Below, piece after piece: positions 9,480-18,571 of a DNA stretch of 23,091 nucleotides (within the stretch, counting starts at the first letter, position 1; every line of letters begins with the position of its first letter). Origin of the DNA: Chara braunii (Eukaryota > Streptophyta > Charophyceae > Charales > Characeae); assembly GCA_003427395.1 (NCBI GenBank), contig BFEA01000027.1:5479299-5502389 (forward strand). The letters run 5' to 3'. The position numbers and the translations under genes are program-made. The notes under the pieces were generated by a model, which did not search any database, was not told where the DNA came from, and saw only the letters and a program-made list of their open reading frames with translations.

Positions 9480-10190
9480 CTACTCGTAAGAATCTCGAAT
9501 TGCTTGTCTGGCGAGGGGGTCTTTTTCGTATAGAAGTTTCCATTTCATTGCCTTTCATGCTTCCCGGGTCCTTGTCTTGATTTGAACCTTAATGGCTTGT
9601 TGTGCCTGTTGTAGGCCGAATTTGTGCTCCTTTCTTTCAAAGGAACATCGGGCTCTCCATGCCAACATAAGGATGTGCAACCGTGTTTACGAGAACAAGT
9701 TAGTTGCGAATAGGGACCAATAGGCCTGCAGATGACTGTTGTCCCCCAGGAGCAGGAGGCCAAGGTCCAAGGGGATGTGGTGGCCAGTCAGGAAATGGAA
9801 AGCAACGTCCCACCACTACCACAGTTGAGTGACCATCGGGCATGCCAGCAGACAATGTTACAGGGAAGCAACGTATCGACATATGAGTCCTCGCACAATA
9901 TGTGAAGATAGGAGACAACTTTCCTTTCTGTTTAAGATCTGTTTTGGAGACAAGCCAATCGGGGGTGGGTAGGCATCGGTGCATAATCTGCCACTGCTGA
10001 GACCTGAGGTTTGCAGGCATGGTCTTCACAAATTTGGACCCGGCGAAGGATTGTGATGGGTTTGGTTCGAGCGGTGAGTCTCGCGCCCATCTATTCACTA
10101 GTATGTTGTTGATGTCCTGGTCTTGCCAACCTGGATTTCTCCCTGGTCCACGGGGTAGATTGGCACAACAACAATGGTGCAAGAGCAAGG
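9480..10190 (-). mobile_element. Truncated LINE (non-LTR retrotransposon) ORF2 C-terminus, decayed
   Basis: Minus-strand reading gives PANLRSQQWQIMHRCLPT and then DWL, the typical start of the zinc-binding region after LINE reverse transcriptase. In a shifted frame HCLLACPMVTQLW follows, the His-Cys part of the same motif. After a stop come LHILMLAWRARCSFE and KAMKWKLLYEKDPLARQAIR, ending at TAG (9480-9482). At least two frameshifts and several in-frame stops are present, so it is dead. The reverse transcriptase and endonuclease domains upstream are absent, as expected for a 5'-truncated insertion. The clade is not determined. Confidence 0.75.
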
Positions 10191-10417
10191 CTATACCATT
10201 CCATCATCACAGTGATGAGGGGTGGGCAGGCATTGCATGGGGAAATCGGCGGTGCTAGCGCCGAGCAATAGCCAGTTACTGCGTCTCTCCCTACCTTCCC
10301 CCAACCCCACATGGCGGTGTCTAATGGCCAACATTGTCACTGCATAGCAACCAACAACATCAGCCAAGGTCCTGACAATGATGGCTTGCGGGGCCAACGG
10401 GTTATCTATAGCTGATA

Positions 10418-10486
10418 GAATTGTCTACTGTGTGGACGCGGGGAACGCAGCCCTAAGGTAGCCAAATCAATGAGACTAAGAGCTCG

Positions 10487-10535
<49 letters not shown>

Positions 10536-10894
10536 NNNNNNNNNNNNNNNNNNNNNNNNNNNNNNNNNNNNNNNNNNNNNNNNNNNNNNNNNNNNNNNNN
10601 NNNNNNNNNNNNNNNNNNNNNNNNNNNNNNNNNNNNNNNNNNNNNNNNNNNNNNNNNNNNNNNNNNNNNNNNNNNNNNNNNNNNNNNNNNNNNNNNNNNN
10701 NNNNNNNNNNNNNNNNNNNNNNNNNNNNNNNNNNNNNNNNNNNNNNNNNNNNNNNNNNNNNNNNNNNNNNNNNNNNNNNNNNNNNNNNNNNNNNNNNNNN
10801 NNNNNNNNNNNNNNNNNNNNNNNNNNNNNNNNNNNNNNNNNNNNNNNNNNNNNNNNNNNNNNNNNNNNNNNNNNNNNNNNNNNNNNNNNNNNNN

Positions 10895-10936
<42 letters not shown>

Positions 10937-11702
10937 TTACTAGAGAGAGAGGCTGAATGGCAAAATTGAAATATGGGTCAAATTGCGGCCGCGATCTATT
11001 TCGCAGATGGAATGATTTTTTTAATTTTATTTAGCATTTTTTCTGAAAAAATCACAACAAAATCTACGAGTACTCAAATTTTAAGGTTTTCTCACGCATT
11101 CTTCTAAAAGTAAAAACTCATGAAATTACGAATGCCACATGGCTGAGTGGAAAAAATGGAAAATGTGTCGAATCGGCATGACGATTATTTCTTGGTCTAA
11201 ATTATTTTTTTTCAATGTTCTAATATTTTTCCTGGAAAGAACACTACCTCATCTATGGATTCTTAAAATTTCAGATTTTTCTGCGGGTTCCTCTGAGCAC
11301 CGAAAATTGTCAAAAGTGGCTCTTGCAAAACACTTGTTTTCTTGCGCCTTATCTCCTTGTTTTGAGAAGGCGGGCCTCAACGTCTGGGCCTGAGGGCCCT
11401 TTTGCAGTTCATATACCCTCACTTTGTTTTGGGATCCGGTTCCACCAGTGGACCCGTCCAACGCCCCCCACTTTTTTTTGGGGTCCACTTCCACCCGAGG
11501 ACTGGTCTTTCCTTTTTCCAAAAGTCCTAGTTCTACCAGAGTTAGCTGTAGGTAGCTCGCAATTTTGGCAAGGACCGGTTCCCCAAATTTTTTTGCCCCC
11601 TAAGAACCCACTTTGCGTCCTGCTCGTCCGCCGCAAAAAATGCGACGCCTTGATACAGACGTCGAACCCCAGTAGACCGCAACGTTAGGGCTACGAACAA
11701 AG
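10418..11702 (+). repeat. Large tandem repeat unit, copy 1 (contains assembly gap)
   Basis: This begins GAATTGTCTACTGTGTGGAC and includes CCTAAGGTAGCCAAATCAAT, the GA microsatellite, ATATGGGTCAAATTGCGGCC, TTTGGGGTCCACTTCCACCC and CTAAGAACCCACTTTGCGTC. It ends near GGGCTACGAACAAAG. Every block recurs in the same order in 11703-12656. Open frames on both strands (11323-11688 +, 11409-11636 -) recur in both copies but are unrecognised. Confidence 0.93.
10489..10932 (+). repeat. (GA)n microsatellite interrupted by a 359-base gap
   Basis: GA repeats run 10489-10535, then N at 10536-10894, then GA repeats at 10895-10932. The open frame across it is an artefact of the gap. Confidence 0.97.
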
Positions 11703-11753
11703 GAATTGTCTACCGCGTGGGCGCGGGAAACACAACCCTAAGGTAACCAAATC

Positions 11754-11817
<64 letters not shown>

Positions 11818-12656
11818 TCTATTTATTGTTATGAGTGTGAGANAGAGAAAAAAATAGAGAAAGAGGGAGGGGGGGGCCTACCAGAGAGAGAGAGAGAGAC
11901 TGAATGACAAAATTGAAATATGGGTCAAATTGCGGCCGCGATCTATTTTGCGGTTCGAATGATTTTTTTAATTTTATTTAGCATTTTTTCTGGAAAGATC
12001 ACAACAAAATCTACGAGGACTTCAATTTTCAAGTTTTTTCACGGTTTCTTCTGAGCATGAAAACTCACTGAATTTGGAGTACTTTTTAGTTGGCCCAGGC
12101 ATGGATGAGTGGCAAAAATGGAAAATGTGCCGAATCAGTGCGACGATTATTTCGCTGTGTAAATGATTTTTTTTAAATGCTCTATTATTACTTTTGGAAA
12201 GAACACGACCTCATCTATGGATTCTCAAAATTTCAGATTTTTGTGCATGTTCGTCCAAGCACAGAAAATCGCCAAAGTTGCCTCTTGCAAAACGCCTATT
12301 TCGTTGTGCCTGACCTCTCTGTTTTGAGAAGACGAGGCTCAATGCCTGGGCCCTTTTGCGGTTCACATGCCGTCACTTCTTTTTGGGGTCCGCTTCTACC
12401 CGGGACCGGTCCAACGCCCCCCACTTCTTTTTGGGGTCCACTTCCACCCGAGGACCGGTCCTTCCTTTTTTCAAAAGTCCCGCTTTACCAGAGCTAGCTG
12501 TAGGTAGTCCGCAATTTTGCCAAGGACTGGTCCCCCAGAATTTTTTGCCCCCTAAGAACCCACTTTGCGTCCTGGTTGCCCGCCGCCAAAAATTCGACAC
12601 CTTGACACAGACGCGGAAGCCCACTATACCGCAGCGTAAGGGCTGCGAACACGAAG
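11703..12656 (+). repeat. Large tandem repeat unit, copy 2
   Basis: Same order of blocks as copy 1 with scattered substitutions. It has an internal duplication of a 40-bp piece, TTTTTGGGGTCC-CTTC-ACCC then GGGACCGGTCC (about 12378 and 12428). A single ambiguous base is at 11843. Confidence 0.93.
11757..11811 (+). repeat. (GA)n microsatellite in the second tandem copy
   Basis: Same position in the repeat unit as the gapped tract in copy 1. Additional GA-rich sequence continues to about 11900. Confidence 0.97.
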
Positions 12657-12664
12657 CTTTACCA

Positions 12665-12735
12665 GGCACGCACGTGAGGCCACTGGGGATTGAGCATGCA
12701 ACTTCTGTGCCTTACCAACTGAGCTAGGCCCGCAG
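12665..12735 (-). mobile_element. tRNA-derived SINE-like module
   Basis: The minus strand reads GGGCCTAGCTCAGTTGGTAA (D arm with a perfect A box, 12715-12726). After only 18 bases it reads TGCTCAATCCCCA (B-box-like, 12684-12696). The anticodon arm is not present, so it is not a functional tRNA. It sits immediately after the large tandem repeat. Confidence 0.6.
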
Positions 12736-13059
12736 GCCTGATTTCCTTCTCTGCCGGCAAAGCCGGGTAGTGGCCCCGGTACTGCAAACCAATTTTTTCA
12801 AATTCCTATGTAATTTCTATATGGGACGCTGGGCCCGGTTCCCAGCACGTGTTGCTCCCCACGAAAAAAAAAAAAAGAAAAAAGAAAAAAATCAGCCTCA
12901 CGCCAGCCTGCTCAAAACCGTCTTCCAGGCTGGGCCACCACGCTTGGCGTGGTATAACATTGGGGCCTGGCCCTGGGCCGACCCCAAAACAGGACCCCAC
13001 CCAATACAGGCTAGTCGTACCTCACCCGCGGTGGCGGGGCCTCCCAGCGTCGGTGAACT
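12736..13059. other. Upstream flank of RPL39
   Basis: No gene is recognised. It contains an A-rich patch (12865-12890) and GC-rich sequence with CCGGCAAAGCCGG-type inverted repeats near 12754-12766. Part of the distal promoter may lie here. Confidence 0.4.
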
Positions 13060-13248
13060 GGTTGCTCAGTGATTGGTTGTCTGTGTGGCTTAGGAGGCGG
13101 GCAGGGATTTTTCACGTTCAATATTACTCATTGGTTCTTCATTTGTTGTTCCTTTCGCGCTGGAAAGCTTGCCTCTACGCTCCTTGTGCTCGCCCGGTCG
13201 TCGGAGTCGTCGGAGTCAGCGTGGCGTGAAGACCCAAGGCCAGCGAAG
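13060..13248 (+). promoter_or_regulatory. Likely RPL39 proximal promoter and 5' UTR
   Basis: This stretch lies directly upstream of the RPL39 ATG. It holds two inverted CCAAT boxes (ATTGG at 13072 and 13130) and a pyrimidine-rich stretch around 13135-13155 that resembles the pyrimidine start of ribosomal-protein transcripts. It then has a GC-richer leader with TCGTCGGAGTCG repeats. No clear TATA box is visible at a convincing spacing. A telobox (TAGGGTTT, 13279-13286) lies just downstream in intron 1. The exact transcription start cannot be fixed from sequence alone. Confidence 0.4.
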
Positions 13249-15908
13249 ATGGTGCGTTCTCTTTCGTGTCATGGTTGTTAGGGTTTCTGCGCAGCTGATC
13301 ATCTTCAATCTTCGCTCTTGTGTAATGTAGCCTTCAATCCTTAGCAAAACTCTGGTCGATCGGCTATGGGGCCTAGCTCCACGACTCTCGACAGTCATAG
13401 AAGACAAAAGTCATGGCGGTGAATCTTTCCATGTTCTAGCGGAAAATTCCCTCTCGTTTTCCACAATTCGAGAGTAGTGGCGCAAGGTCCATGGGCGCCA
13501 GCATCTTGGGAAGTTCGTGGTCGGTCGTCTCCTCAGTTATGTACAGCATGTCTATCTATTGATAAGAAAGATATCGGTTGATGATGCATTCCGTTGGCGT
13601 GTTGATGCATTCGGTTGATTGTTTTGTGTAAGAATGGTGAAGAAAATAATTTTCTGTCGCTCTCCATGCAGTTATCTGTCGATCGTCAGCGCAAGACATC
13701 TGCTGCTGCTTGATAGGTCCAATGTCGGCCACGTCACCATGTGGCGTACATTAACATTAGTGGGGTAACTTCAGTACAGTCACAAAACAGTTTGGCATTA
13801 CGTTCCAGACACTCCCCCGAAAACAACACACCCACGCAACCGTACCTGACCGGAATGCTATAACACGTATACATTGCCCGAAGTGCAATTCGAAACTGTT
13901 TTTTTCGCCCGACGTGCAATTTGAAACTGTTTAAACTGTTATTTTCGCCCGACGTGCAATTTGGAAGTTTTTTTTTTGCCCGAAGTGCAATTTGAAACTG
14001 TTTTTTTTGGCCCCCGAAGTGTGTTTGTCAAACTCTTTTTCCGACTCCCGCGTAGTTTCCCGTACATGTTTATTCTGACGATAACGTTCGTATTGTTTGG
14101 GCTTGTGGGGGGTTATGTTGTTTGCGATCAGCCGTCCCATAAATCTTTCAAGATCAAGCGGATCTTGGGAAAGAAGATAAAGCAGAATCGTCCCATCCCG
14201 CAATGGATCAGAATGAGGACAGGCAACACAATCAGGTAATGTAATCCTAGTGGTGCCATCATTCAACTACAAACCTTCCATTCCAACCTATGACTCCTGA
14301 GATTGTCGTTTGCACTGGTCACAGGGTCTTTCTCCTTTATCGCTAAGGGGGTGCTTCACTGGGCGGCGATTCTTCTCCCCTCTCCTCACTTCTCCCTTTC
14401 ATATGGCCCGTCCGTTTTCTTCTCATCCCACTCCTCTCTGTGTAAGCTCTCCATTCGTCTGTTGATCTCTCCCTCTGTTCACCTCTCCCTCTCTGATCGC
14501 CTCTCTTCCTGTTCTCTGGTTGCATTACCCGCGAACTGGGTCATTCTGTTCTCCTCTTGCTCTCTGCCACCCCCCCTCCCTCCTGTTCTCTTTTCTCCCC
14601 GTTTGCCCCCCCCTCCGTTCGCCTTTTGGCCCTGGATTTCCGAGGCGTTTGTTCGCCTCTCCCTCTCTATTGCCTCTCTGTTCTCCTGTTGTGCTCTCTA
14701 CATTTGTCCTCCACTCAATCGTCTCTCTCTCTCTGCTTGCCTCTCCCTCTATTATCAGCCTTAAGCTGTTCTGTTCCAGCACTGAGTGAGGTCTCGAAGT
14801 ATCAAGACGATCTAAATTCCAATCTATATGCTTCCCCCTGTTTCTTCTCCATTCCCTATTCGCCTTTCTTTGTTTCCCGTCTATTATCCTTCGTGGCCAG
14901 CGTGTGTTTTCCTCTCCCTATGGAATCCCTTAGTGTTTGTTTCCTTCGGATGATCGTCCTCCCACTGTTCGCCTCTCCCTCTCTGATAGCCTGTCTTCTG
15001 CTGATCTGTGTTTGCTCGTCGCTTGGTCTCCTCGCTTTCAGCCCTCTCTGCTTCTCCCCCTCTCTTCGCCTCTCCCCTTCTTGACTGTTTTCCCTCACGG
15101 TTATCTCCCTTGCTCTCCCCCCTGTTCTTTCCCTCTTCTTCCCGCCCTCCCTTTTTTCCACAATTTTGTATTCTTTGCATTTCCCCCTACTTCGCCCCTC
15201 TGTTTCCAGTGGCACCCCTCTTACCTCTTCTAACCCCTTTACTCCCTTGTTCCACTGTCCCCCCATCCTCCACCCCGCCCTTTCTACACCCTCTTCCTCG
15301 TCTTCTTTGATTTCTTCTCTTCTTCGCCACTTCGTGCCCTCTTCTGTTTTCATCGCTTTTGTATTTTCTCTTTTGCCTTTCTTTCCCCATGCACTTCTAT
15401 TCCGATTGTATTTACCCCCCACTTTCTCTAAAGTCATCATTTATTTTGCCCTAATCTTCAGCTCCTGGAGTTTTTGGTCCTCCCCAAATCGTCCTCTCGG
15501 TCTTCGTCGCTTCGCTCCACTGAAATCCTACAAATGGTTATGCAGTGGTCAGTGTAGCTGTGAACTTGGGTTAACTTCCAGTCTAGATGCGGCGCGATAA
15601 TGAATGGGCGTTCTGGTCCAGTGAATTCCGGTGAAGGCGGTCAGGTCAGTTTAGCTGTGTACTTGGTTAACTTCTAGTCTAGATGCGGCGCGATAATGAC
15701 TGGGCGTTCTGTTCCAGTGAATTCCGGTGAAGGCGGTAGGGGATGGACGATGTCTGCGGGTGGGTGACTACCAGGTACTGAAACCCTACAATTGGCTGTA
15801 CAGTTCGTTCTCATTTATTTATTGGCTCTCTCTTCCGTGGTCGTCTGTGTGCGTTGCAGGTACAACGCCAAGAGAAGGCATTGGAGGAGAACGAAATTGG
15901 GTCTGTAA
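13249..15908 (+). CDS. RPL39: 60S ribosomal protein eL39, three exons: join(13249..13251, 14132..14235, 15860..15908)
   Basis: eL39 is a small, very basic protein of the large cytosolic ribosomal subunit and lines part of the peptide exit tunnel. Seen directly: exon 2 begins PSHKSF and ends with [18 protein letters not shown], and exon 3 reads [15 protein letters not shown] then TAA. These are the signature blocks of the eL39 family. Exon 1 supplies only the start codon: CAGCGAAG ATG followed by GTGCGT (donor). Intron 1 ends TTGCGATCAG before CCG (Pro2, phase 0). Exon 2 ends ATCAG before GTAATG, and intron 2 ends GCGTTGCAG before GTACAAC (phase 2, rebuilding an AGG Arg codon). The joined product is 51 residues, the usual family length, with no stop or frameshift. 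The last residue is Leu where I recall Phe or Ile in most homologues. The ATG-only first exon is inferred from the family start (M then PSHK) and from the splice sites; the other two exons are certain from sequence. Confidence 0.95.
13252..14131 (+). other. RPL39 intron 1 (880 bp)
   Basis: The donor is GTGCGT directly after the ATG and the acceptor is TTGCGATCAG. The intron carries a telobox-like TAGGGTTT at 13279, a short direct repeat of GATGCATTC-GTTG around 13580-13615, and a 31-40 bp minisatellite at 13876-14021. I looked for box C/D pairs, since ribosomal-protein introns often host snoRNAs, and found no convincing pair. Confidence 0.85.
13876..14021 (+). repeat. Minisatellite in RPL39 intron 1, about five units
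   Basis: Units begin GCCCGAAGTGCAAT or GCCCGACGTGCAAT, followed by TTGAAACTG and a T run. Unit starts are at 13876, 13907, 13947, 13978 and about 14010, giving spacings of about 31, 40, 31 and 32. The array ends about 110 bp before the exon 2 acceptor, so its T runs add uridine-rich sequence upstream of the splice site. Confidence 0.85.
14340..15480 (+). repeat. Polypyrimidine (C/T-rich) tract with degenerate GCCTCTCCCTCTCT repeats
   Basis: Over about 1.1 kb the + strand is strongly C+T biased. Recurrent near-copies of GCCTCTCCCTCTCTGAT occur, for example near 14480, 14650, 14738, 14970 and 15065. The composition favours triplex (H-DNA) formation and gives open frames on both strands. Confidence 0.85.
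15548..15737 (+). repeat. 97-bp tandem duplication, two copies
   Basis: Copy 1 (15548-15644) and copy 2 (15645-15737) share GTCAGT-TAGCTGTG, the block TCTAGATGCGGCGCGATAAT, and GAATTCCGGTGAAGGCGGT. A further related pair flanks them: ACTGAAATCCTACAAATGG near 15518 and ACTGAAACCCTACAATTGG near 15777. The pair suggests a larger nested duplication close to the exon 3 acceptor. Confidence 0.9.
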
Positions 15909-16350
15909 ACGACGACTAAGGCATGCGTCGCCCGTCTTGGAGCCTCCGGAAATGGATGACTGCGGAGAAGCCGCTACGTGGCGGCGCGGGGGAGGGGACG
16001 GTTTGCCGCTCCCCGACGGGTTTAGCTACGCAATGAGGAAGGGGGAGGTACGGGGAGTTAGTTACGTGACACGTTGTAGGGAAAGGGAGGGAGGGTTGTT
16101 TGGTGGAGGCTGATGCCTTGAGCTACACATCGAGATGATTGGGTTGGCATTTGCAAGAGGGGGATGTAATGACGAGCGGCGGCTTTGTGGCTATGGAATT
16201 GGGATATTCCCTCGACCGAGAGATTAGGGTTTCGAAATGCTCGGAGTTAAATGACGAGTGGTGGTGAAATGGTGTTCGCCGAGGATATGCGTTTAACGTT
16301 GGATTAAGAGGAAGAATCTCCGTACATTCTCACCCATATCTTACTTGCCA
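15909..16350 (+). other. RPL39 3' UTR and downstream flank
   Basis: This follows the TAA at 15906-15908. No canonical AATAAA lies within the first few hundred bases. TGTAA occurs near 16166, a signal used in some green algae, but its use here is unproven. A telobox TAGGGTTT is at 16225-16232. Open frames in this stretch show no recognisable homology. Confidence 0.5.
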
Positions 16351-16410
16351 TTTCTCCGAAATGTCTCAGACATGTCTCCGAAATTTCTCCGAAATTTCTC
16401 CAAAATTTTC
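16345..16410 (+). repeat. Short tandem repeat of TTTCTCCGAAA
   Basis: Four to five near-copies of an 11-12 base unit. Each is almost self-complementary (TTTC...GAAA). Confidence 0.8.
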
Positions 16411-17320
16411 TGGTTATGATGTCATGACGCACCGTGAATATCTAGCCGTTCTACGGTTTGTCGTTGACCGTCTTCGTTGGAGAATACGTTGAAAAGAGGG
16501 AGAATGGGAGAATGGGGGGGGTGGAAGTTCTGTATGGATTTTCCTTGGTTGTTGTAAGACGTAACGTGCATGTGAACGACATTAAGCTTGTGAACCTACC
16601 GTACATCTTGTTCGATCTACTACAATGATCTGCATACCTAAAAGCTAAATCTGATCTATCCATTATGTATGTGTATTGTCGATATTACACACGGGGTGTG
16701 GGCAGTCTCTGCTCAACCACATCCACGTGGGCGGCGTTGTATTCAAGAGGTTCTGAACAGGGGGAGTTGATAGGGAAGAAGATGAATTGATGTCTTTCTT
16801 GTTTCCTGTTTTTTTTCGCTTTTGTGCTCTGATATCTTTGTGACGATATATATGAAATGTTAACCGAATAAAAGAATAAAACTAAACAATTTAAATCGAA
16901 ACTAAATGCAATCAAGATCTGAGACGAAGCAATCAATAAAAAGACCTTGGTCGTGGTCCTGTGCCCTTGTCGCTCGTGCATTCGACTCATCTCCCTCCCT
17001 CTGTCCGATGATCGAGGGGAAACGTACGAACGCCAAGCGTTTTTGTGATCGACATCTCCGTAACGGAAGTAGGGTCTGTGGAACCAGTCAGTGTCACAAT
17101 GCATACGCAGTCGAGACAAAGCCAAGTGCACACACAAGCAAAATACACGCAAAAGTACACAAGGGAAGTGCTTTTACATGAGAGACCAACCCAGGTGCAT
17201 CCACTTACACGAGATCAAACCAAGTGCGAACCTAGACGCAAATGACTAGAGTCTCCGCAGAATTCAAAACTGCTTTAATTCACCACAAATTCAAAAGCCG
17301 AGTAATGGCCTAACAACCGT
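16411..17320. other. Intergenic stretch
   Basis: Open frames at 16685-17152 (-, 155 codons) and 16906-17181 (+) overlap on opposite strands and carry no recognisable domain. An AATAAAAGAATAAAAC stretch near 16866 (+) could act as a polyadenylation signal but has no matching gene nearby. Nothing else is supported. Confidence 0.4.
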
Positions 17321-17467
17321 GCTTTTGTGTTTTTTTTTTTTTCTTTCCGTTGCAGCCTTTGTTTCCCTGTGAGGGCGGAGTCGTTTTATTTTCCCTTTGC
17401 CGTCGTAGATCATGGTCTTTGGCTTTTCGTTCCCGACTCCTGCCGTTTGGTTTGTCGGATGTCTTCT

Positions 17468-17512
17468 TTTCATTTCTTCCTTCCATTTCTTCCTTCCATT
17501 TCTTTTCATTCC
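17468..17512 (+). repeat. 13-14 bp pyrimidine tandem repeat
   Basis: CATTTCTTCCTTC is repeated two and a half times within a T/C-rich stretch (17327-17580). The overlapping open frames there are compositional. Confidence 0.75.
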
Positions 17513-17921
17513 TTTTCAACGTTTTTGCTTCGGCATTTTCGTCGTATGCGTTTTTTTTTGCGTCGGGATCCCGCTTTTTCCTCCATTCAGGGCATGGTAG
17601 TATGGCACAACCTTGAACGAATTTCGAACATGTCTGTCAAAACGGACGTCGACGGAAAAAAAGTCAAAAGGTGGAGGTGGGGCCGACTCGTGAGTTTCAG
17701 ATGCTTTTAATGAGCTGGTCGTAGCGATGTGGGGCGGACGATCATTGTGAAAAAAAGGTAAAGTCGGCACGAAGATTTACGTCCAGCCACACACACATGC
17801 ACGCTAATCCACAAGCACGTGGAGTGAGAGGCTGGCAGTACGTTTTGTTTTGATTTTTTTGCTGTTTTCTGTCGTTTTTCGTCTTTTTCCCCTGTTCTTC
17901 TCCGATTTTGTTTTGTCGACG

Positions 17922-18085
17922 GTGCAGATTGGAGGGAGGGAGGTGATGAAAGGTATTAAACAAGAGGGTCAAGAAACAGAGTTTTGTTTGTTTTCTTATG
18001 TCCACAGTGCAGATTGGACGGAGGGAGGTGATGAAAGGAATTAAACAAGAGGGTCAAGAAACATAGTTTTGTTTTTTTAGTTTTC
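17922..18085 (+). repeat. 85-bp tandem duplication, two copies
   Basis: GTGCAGATTGGAGGGAGGGA and GGTGATGAAAGG-ATTAAACAA, ending in GAAACA-AGTTTTGTTT, occurs at 17922 and again at 18007 with few differences. Confidence 0.92.
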
Positions 18086-18456
18086 TATGTTATAAAGTGC
18101 GACGCCCTTCGAATATCATCGTTGAACTGAACGGCCCCTGGTAATTCGTAATTGTTTTGGTCTGGTCATCTGATTGTGTCTGGATTCGATCTCGGGTCTA
18201 TATTTCAACAGTTCGTGTGGGTGTACCGAACTGAGCTGGGCGTATCGGTAAGAAACGGGGAGATACTCATGCTTTCAAATGAACTTCGAGCGTGATTGTG
18301 GTTCCATACATTCAGATCTGCCTGTTATTGAGGTTAAATACGTACGACGAAGTACGTGTTAGTGAGTACGCCCTCAAAACTTTGTTCTGGACGGAGTCGA
18401 TCTATTTTTCCTACGTCTTCCTTCTTTCCTTCTTCTTTTCTGCTTTTTTTTCGCGG

Positions 18457-18565
18457 TTGGACCATTTCTCGATTTATCCTGCGCGTCCTTGCGCAGGGTC
18501 CATGCTAATCTTTATTCTCTGTATCTGTCCATTTTCTTAACGGGTGTCCAAAAATACAAACGGAC
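18457..18565 (-). pseudogene. U6 snRNA-derived sequence, nearly full length (copy A)
   Basis: Read on the minus strand, the block runs GATACAGAGAA, then GATTAGCATGG, CCCTGCGCAAGGA, and finally ATAAATCGAGAAATGGTCCAA. These are the ACAGAGA box, AGC triad, internal stem-loop region and 3' domain of U6 spliceosomal RNA, in order. A 5' GTCC...GGACA stem is kept, but its loop is replaced. Differences argue for a pseudogene: three extra bases between the ACAGAGA box and AGC, a changed internal stem-loop, and no T run at the 3' end. Instead the minus strand continues CCGCG then eight A and an A/G-rich stretch, like a retroposed copy. A divergent functional U6 is less likely. Confidence 0.88.
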
Positions 18566-18571
18566 GGAGGC

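Larger units (their letters stand above)
14236..15859 (+). other. RPL39 intron 2 (1624 bp)
   Basis: The donor is GTAATG after ATCAG and the acceptor is GCGTTGCAG, preceded by CTCTCTCTTCCGTGGTCGTCTGTGT-type pyrimidine sequence. Most of the intron is a polypyrimidine tract (14340-15480), followed by a 97-bp tandem duplication. The many long open frames on both strands here result from the tract lacking stop codons and are not genes. Confidence 0.9.

Noticed and set aside
10458-10474. TAAGGTAGCCAAAT matches a conserved stretch of large-subunit rRNA
   Set aside because: The match is about 14 bases, with no similarity on either side. Given the window and rRNA lengths it can arise by chance, and the second tandem copy differs (TAAGGTAACC).
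10470-10943. 157-codon frame of Glu-Arg repeats
   Set aside because: It is a translation of the GA microsatellite across a run of N.
13576-13700. TGATGA in RPL39 intron 1 as a possible box C of an intronic snoRNA
   Set aside because: The base before it is T rather than a purine, and no CTGA box with a terminal stem is found within about 100 bases.
13961-14239. Open frame of 92 codons (+) ending in the eL39 sequence, read as one exon
   Set aside because: Only codons from 14132 match eL39. The part before it is intron sequence with minisatellite, and a clear acceptor TTGCGATCAG precedes the match.
14303-15600. Many overlapping open frames of 100-194 codons on both strands
   Set aside because: They lie in the polypyrimidine tract of RPL39 intron 2. 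C/T-only sequence contains almost no stop codons on either strand.
15727-16113. Open frame of 128 codons (+)
   Set aside because: It overlaps the RPL39 exon 3 in a different frame and continues into the 3' UTR. The eL39 frame is the one with clear homology.
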